DNA of 64,000 nt, taken from contig CAMMLJ010000002.1 in NCBI GenBank assembly GCA_946497695.1, positions 62,001 through 126,000 of the forward strand, read 5' to 3'. Shown here piece after piece: positions 61,701 to 64,000 of the stretch. The stretch is from an uncultured Clostridium sp. (lineage in GTDB: Bacteria; Bacillota; Clostridia; TANB77; CAG-508). A model generated the notes under the pieces. It saw only the letters and a program-made list of their open reading frames with translations. It did not search any database and was not told the DNA's origin. Every line of letters starts with the position of its first letter. The stretch's first letter is position 1. A program made the translations under genes and the position numbers.

Positions 61701-62161
61701 CTGAAGCGTTAGGAAAAAAAGGAACTGAAACAAGTGAAGAAACCATAAGAAGATATTTTGTAAATGATTTCTTTAATGATCATTGTAAAATATATCAAAA
61801 AAGACCTATTTATTGGTTATTAGATAGTGGAAAGAAAAATGGATTTAAGGCCTTAATTTATATGCATAGATATAATGAAAACCTAATTCCAAAGGCAAGA
61901 CTTGATTATTTACACAAAGTTCAGACAACTTATGAAAAATTATTATCTGATGTAAATTATAAACTTACAACAGATTTATTAATGGTAGATAAAAAAGATG
62001 CACAAAAAAGACAAGCAGACTTAAATGCGAAACTTCAAGAAATTAAGGAATATGATGAAAAAATAGCTCATATTGCAAATCAAAGAATTAGTATTGATTT
62101 GGATGACGGAGTAAAAGTAAATTATGAAAAATTTAAAGAAATATTAGCAAAGATAAAGTAA
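58724..62161 (+). CDS. pglX: BREX adenine-specific DNA methyltransferase PglX
   Basis: 1,145 residues; an N6-adenine methyltransferase that marks host DNA. SAM motif I is FDPCMGSGHILVYLFEV (about 302-318), the catalytic NPPY is VVVTNPPYIRL (about 472-482), preceded by GLDIDDRAGQLAILSVLLKA, the gamma-class order. A middle target-recognition part and a C-terminal coiled coil (AQKRQADLNAKLQEI) complete it. TTG 58724 behind GGAGAGAG fits the start MDKSVLKKFAIESRQDL typical of BREX-1 PglX. Confidence 0.95.
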   Translation: MDKSVLKKFAIESRQDLMQRMENKIKTFYIDEEFSKQQSGDVYILANSKHSLNLSKEEYTKRELLIKRINELGLEQVIEEAAYTWFNRIVAIRYMEIHDYLPLTRDNQSLGIRVLSSKDNTPDPEIMKFTNLVNPELDIDFKKEKYVELKDDNEKFKYILLLVCRKLGRVIPQVFDGITDYVDILIPDNLLNDTGFITKVIYEVSENNYNQVEIIGWLYQYYNQAEKDRVISAKKPYKKNEIAYATQLFTPDWIVKYMVENSLGKFWIEHGGNKELINNWKYYIDGKINYKNESINPQNIKCFDPCMGSGHILVYLFEVLYQIYESFGYNKNDIPELILKNNIHGLDIDDRAGQLAILSVLLKAREYDRNIFNKNIYHDLKIQSISESNNFDYSLIQILNENEKEIVENLIKCFKDAKDIGSLNKLIDIDLKALKNLKEKLHKGNDLFTYQLKYMFYPIIREYIILKNKYDVVVTNPPYIRLSKTSKILNNYLAKNYKTTKYDLYSAFIEKIINMLDNKGIMSMITPQAWMFLTTFEDLRKNIINNMNIDNVIQLGTGAFDCGFGTASFVLRKEKCDAKSCFLKLDLFDTEDEKIKNYFIDKNKYYIEQSKFLSIPSTAFAYWISDGFMNAFKNKRIKDYYEMESGIVTGNNEKYLRYWYEVNDNLICKNNLETEVITSSDLKWFKCNKGGGYKRWYGNMEYVVDLYHNAKNIRENISPDIYRLRNIDNYSRKAITWPLIGDKKFSAKFLPNEVINNKAANALYLNDEQQLHVMGYMNSKVFNEIINMINPTVSYPIVDIEKIPVIPINDETIIKKVKENIKISKEDWDSFETSWNFTKHPLLKPMLKGSTIRDSLANWNTYTYQQRSLLKHNEEELNKIFIDIYGLNDELTPEVDDNDITIRKEDKVRDIKSFISYAVGCMFGRYSLDKDGVIFAGETFDENNYKTFNADNDNIIPITDKAYYSDDIVERFKTFIKTIYGDNTFNENMDFIAEALGKKGTETSEETIRRYFVNDFFNDHCKIYQKRPIYWLLDSGKKNGFKALIYMHRYNENLIPKARLDYLHKVQTTYEKLLSDVNYKLTTDLLMVDKKDAQKRQADLNAKLQEIKEYDEKIAHIANQRISIDLDDGVKVNYEKFKEILAKIK

Positions 62162-62171
62162 AGGAGAAAAA

Positions 62172-63270
62172 ATGTCCAAAGAACCATATACAAAATGTCA
62201 TTATATACCCCAAGTATATTTAAGACAATGGAGGTATGATAAAAAAAACGAAAAAGAATATGCAGAAGTACAAGTTTATGATAAAGTTAATCAAAAGAAA
62301 CTTTATAAAAAAATAGAAGATAACTATTATGTGGATGATTTATATAATCCATATTTAAAAGAATCACTGGATTTATATTGTAATTTACCACAAAATATGA
62401 AAGAAAGTTTTATAAGTAAGATAGACGACTATACAAAAAATAATAATATAGAGATATATTATGGACAGGAAAATCTTAAATACAAAGAAAACCTTAATAT
62501 ATTATACTTAAATAACCAAGAAAAAATTAAATTTAAAAAAAAATGACAAATTTGTTTCTGATACTGCAAACAAAGAAATATATAATAAGTTAATGAGTAT
62601 CAAATGTACAAACATAGAACAAGATTTTAATAAAAAAATAGAAACATTCTGGAATGATTTTATCCAAAAGCTAGATAAAGGAAAAACAGAATTTGAAAAA
62701 GATTCATCACATAACATTGTATCTCTTAGTACTAAACAATTGAATTATTTACATGATTTTATCATTACAATGATAACCCGAATAAAGAATATTCCAGGTA
62801 TTCAAGGATATGATTTGGAAATAAAAAATATAAGTAAATTTGTTGATAATTCTGTTATAAAATCAATGTTTGAAGGAATTGAAAAAGCAAGTACTCCTTG
62901 CAATAAATTTCCAGATTATCATTTTATAACGCAAAATTATGATTTATTGAATAAAAAAAACAACCACTTTAAAGAATCATTTTTTTATAATGAAAATAGA
63001 AATTGTCAAATGCTTATAATAAGAGATAACAATGATTTAGAATTTTATACAAGTGATGTGCCATGCTTTCTCGAAGAAGAAAGTAATACTATATATTGTC
63101 CTGCTACAGACAAAATATTTTTAATGTTTACTAAAGAAGATACACAGAATAGTAATATAAAGATTGTAGAAGCATCTGCCGACGATGTATTAAGGCTTAA
63201 TGACTTAGTTTGTGAACACGCTAAAAACGATATCATTTTTAAAAATAAATGGAGGTCAACTAATGTTTGA
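62172..63270 (+). pseudogene. DUF4238-like protein frameshifted at a run of nine A (BREX operon insert)
   Basis: The N-terminal frame (62172-62546) begins KEPYTKCHYIPQVYLRQW, the DUF4238 hallmark HYxPQxYLRxF. A run of nine A (62535-62543) is followed at once by TGA. Removing one A joins the frame to the rest (FKKNDKFVSDTANKE..., running to 63270) with YTSDVPCFLEEE, typical of the C-terminal DUF4238 segment. The restored protein has about 366 residues. It lies between pglX and pglZ, where standard BREX-1 has no gene, and overlaps the pglZ start by 8 nt. Function unknown. Confidence 0.75.
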
Positions 63271-64000
63271 TGAAGTTACACAACTTCTTTTGGATACAAT
63301 AAACGGAGAATTTTCAAGAGACAATGAAAAAAAAAGAACTAGAAAAATAATATTCTGGTATGATCCAAAAGAAGAATATAAAGAATTAATAAATGAATTG
63401 AATATAGAAGATACAGAAATAATTGTATATGACAATAATAGTTTCTGGATAAGGTATCATATTGAAAAAGAAGAACTAACAAAAAACATAGTTATTTATC
63501 TTCCTTTTGAAAGACTAAAAGGAACAGATAATGAACTATTAGACATAGAAAGTTCAAATAGCGATTTACTTTTCAATCCTGATGCTACAACAATGAGATT
63601 AAAAAATCTTGAACTAACAGAAAATTGCAGAAATATAATTAAAAATTACAGCAAATTTTTCAACAACAAAAAGAGAGAAAGTGATTTTAAAGCATTTGAT
63701 GTTGAAGAAAAAACACCAGACAATATTGATTATATAATTACTGCAATATTGCTAGAAATTAAATCTATTAGTGAAGATGACATACTAAAAGGTATAATAA
63801 AATTATATTTTGAAGACTCTAAAAAATACGAAAATCTATTTAAATTTGGAAATGAACAATTTATAATAAACTTGTTTAATCATACATTTGGAAGCTCTAT
63901 AAAAAGCTCTAAAGAGCTTCCAGAGGTATATAAAGCTCTTGTATTTACATACTTTGCTTCTAGTATAGCTGACAAAAACAAAATAGGAAGATTCAGCAAA
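63263..64000 (+). CDS. pglZ: BREX alkaline-phosphatase-fold protein PglZ (3' end outside window)
   Basis: The first 246 residues; open to the window end. The start MFDEVTQLLLDTINGEF and RKIIFWYDPKEEYKELINEL, with IVIYLPFERL, are the N-terminal domain of BREX-1 PglZ; the catalytic phosphatase-like core lies beyond. GGAGG lies 7 nt before ATG 63263, inside the end of the DUF4238 gene. A run of nine A at 63327-63335 lies in the frame here, and the frame is intact. brxL would be expected next. Confidence 0.87.
   Translation, partial: MFDEVTQLLLDTINGEFSRDNEKKRTRKIIFWYDPKEEYKELINELNIEDTEIIVYDNNSFWIRYHIEKEELTKNIVIYLPFERLKGTDNELLDIESSNSDLLFNPDATTMRLKNLELTENCRNIIKNYSKFFNNKKRESDFKAFDVEEKTPDNIDYIITAILLEIKSISEDDILKGIIKLYFEDSKKYENLFKFGNEQFIINLFNHTFGSSIKSSKELPEVYKALVFTYFASSIADKNKIGRFSK

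Larger units (their letters stand above)
44869..64000. mobile_element. integrative mobilizable element carrying Gabija-like and BREX systems (right end outside)
   Basis: The genes from 44.9 kb form a typical integrative element: tyrosine integrase, excisionase, replication initiator, DnaC-like loader, oriT candidate and relaxase. No VirB4, coupling protein or other conjugation gene is visible before the window ends, so mobilization by a helper is inferred. Gabija-like genes lie beside the integrase and BREX behind the relaxase. The right end and att are not in view, and whether BREX belongs inside the element rests on continuity only. Confidence 0.7.

Noticed and set aside
1-64000. CRISPR arrays, rRNA and tRNA genes
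   Set aside because: No regularly spaced repeats of CRISPR type, no recognisable tRNA T-loop/acceptor pattern and no rRNA words were seen by eye; the GGGACGTTCC repeats are dispersed, not arrayed.

Overview
The window reads as the chromosome of a very AT-rich, low-G+C Firmicute (class Clostridia or a close relative). G+C looks well below one third by eye but was not computed. Evidence for the assignment: an AddA-type (not RecB) helicase-nuclease, the Gram-positive order rimP-nusA-rnpM-ylxQ-infB-rbfA-nrnA-truB, GGAGG-type ribosome sites with ATG, TTG and GTG starts, and TTGACA/TATAAT promoters. No rRNA, tRNA or CRISPR array was found.

Region 1 (1-13.1 kb) is housekeeping: the 3' part of addA, the nusA-infB translation/transcription operon, truB-birA, a double MazG-type pyrophosphatase and a methyltransferase. 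Region 2 (13.1-16.6 kb) holds a convergent radical SAM gene and a compositionally different island of short, separately promoted and terminated genes (a 74-aa protein, a P-loop kinase, and two 135-aa paralogues of unknown function). The first 22 codons of a lost HAD phosphatase gene survive inside it. Region 3 (16.6-22.9 kb) is a type II fatty acid operon fabH-fabD-fabG-fabF-accB-fabZ-accC, preceded by a palindromic operator candidate. acpP, an enoyl reductase and accDA are absent from it. Region 4 (23-34.7 kb) is a run of small enzymes, many of them nucleotide hydrolases: Nudix x3, a nucleoside-diphosphate-kinase-like protein, a MazG fusion, a HAM1 pyrophosphatase, HAD phosphatases, GNAT acetyltransferases including a GNAT-HD fusion, and a kinase of the aminoglycoside phosphotransferase fold. 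A family of short palindromic repeats built on GGGATTT and GGGACGTTCC sits behind six genes in regions 1-4.

Region 5 (34.9-44.3 kb) begins with an IS30-family element whose transposase carries an in-frame stop. It is followed by accessory genes: a metallophosphoesterase, a large AAA ATPase with a small unknown partner, an AlbA_2/ATPase regulator, and a fused archaeo-eukaryotic-primase plus SF2 helicase protein of the TOTE-type conflict family.

Region 6 (about 44.3 kb to the end) is an integrative mobilizable element loaded with anti-phage systems. Its backbone is a tyrosine integrase, a DUF6076-like zinc protein, an excisionase, a frameshifted replication initiator, a DnaC-like loader, an oriT candidate and a relaxase. 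Its cargo is a Gabija-like pair (gajA-gajB) next to the integrase, and a type 1 BREX operon (brxA-brxB-brxC-pglX-[DUF4238]-pglZ) behind the relaxase, cut off by the window end. The integrase promoter and the excisionase/replication promoter share the same GTTAAC-centred operator, which suggests one unseen repressor controls element mobility. A DUF4238-like gene between pglX and pglZ is broken at a run of nine A residues and the replication initiator at a run of eight, so slippage-type on/off switching (or sequencing error) should be considered.
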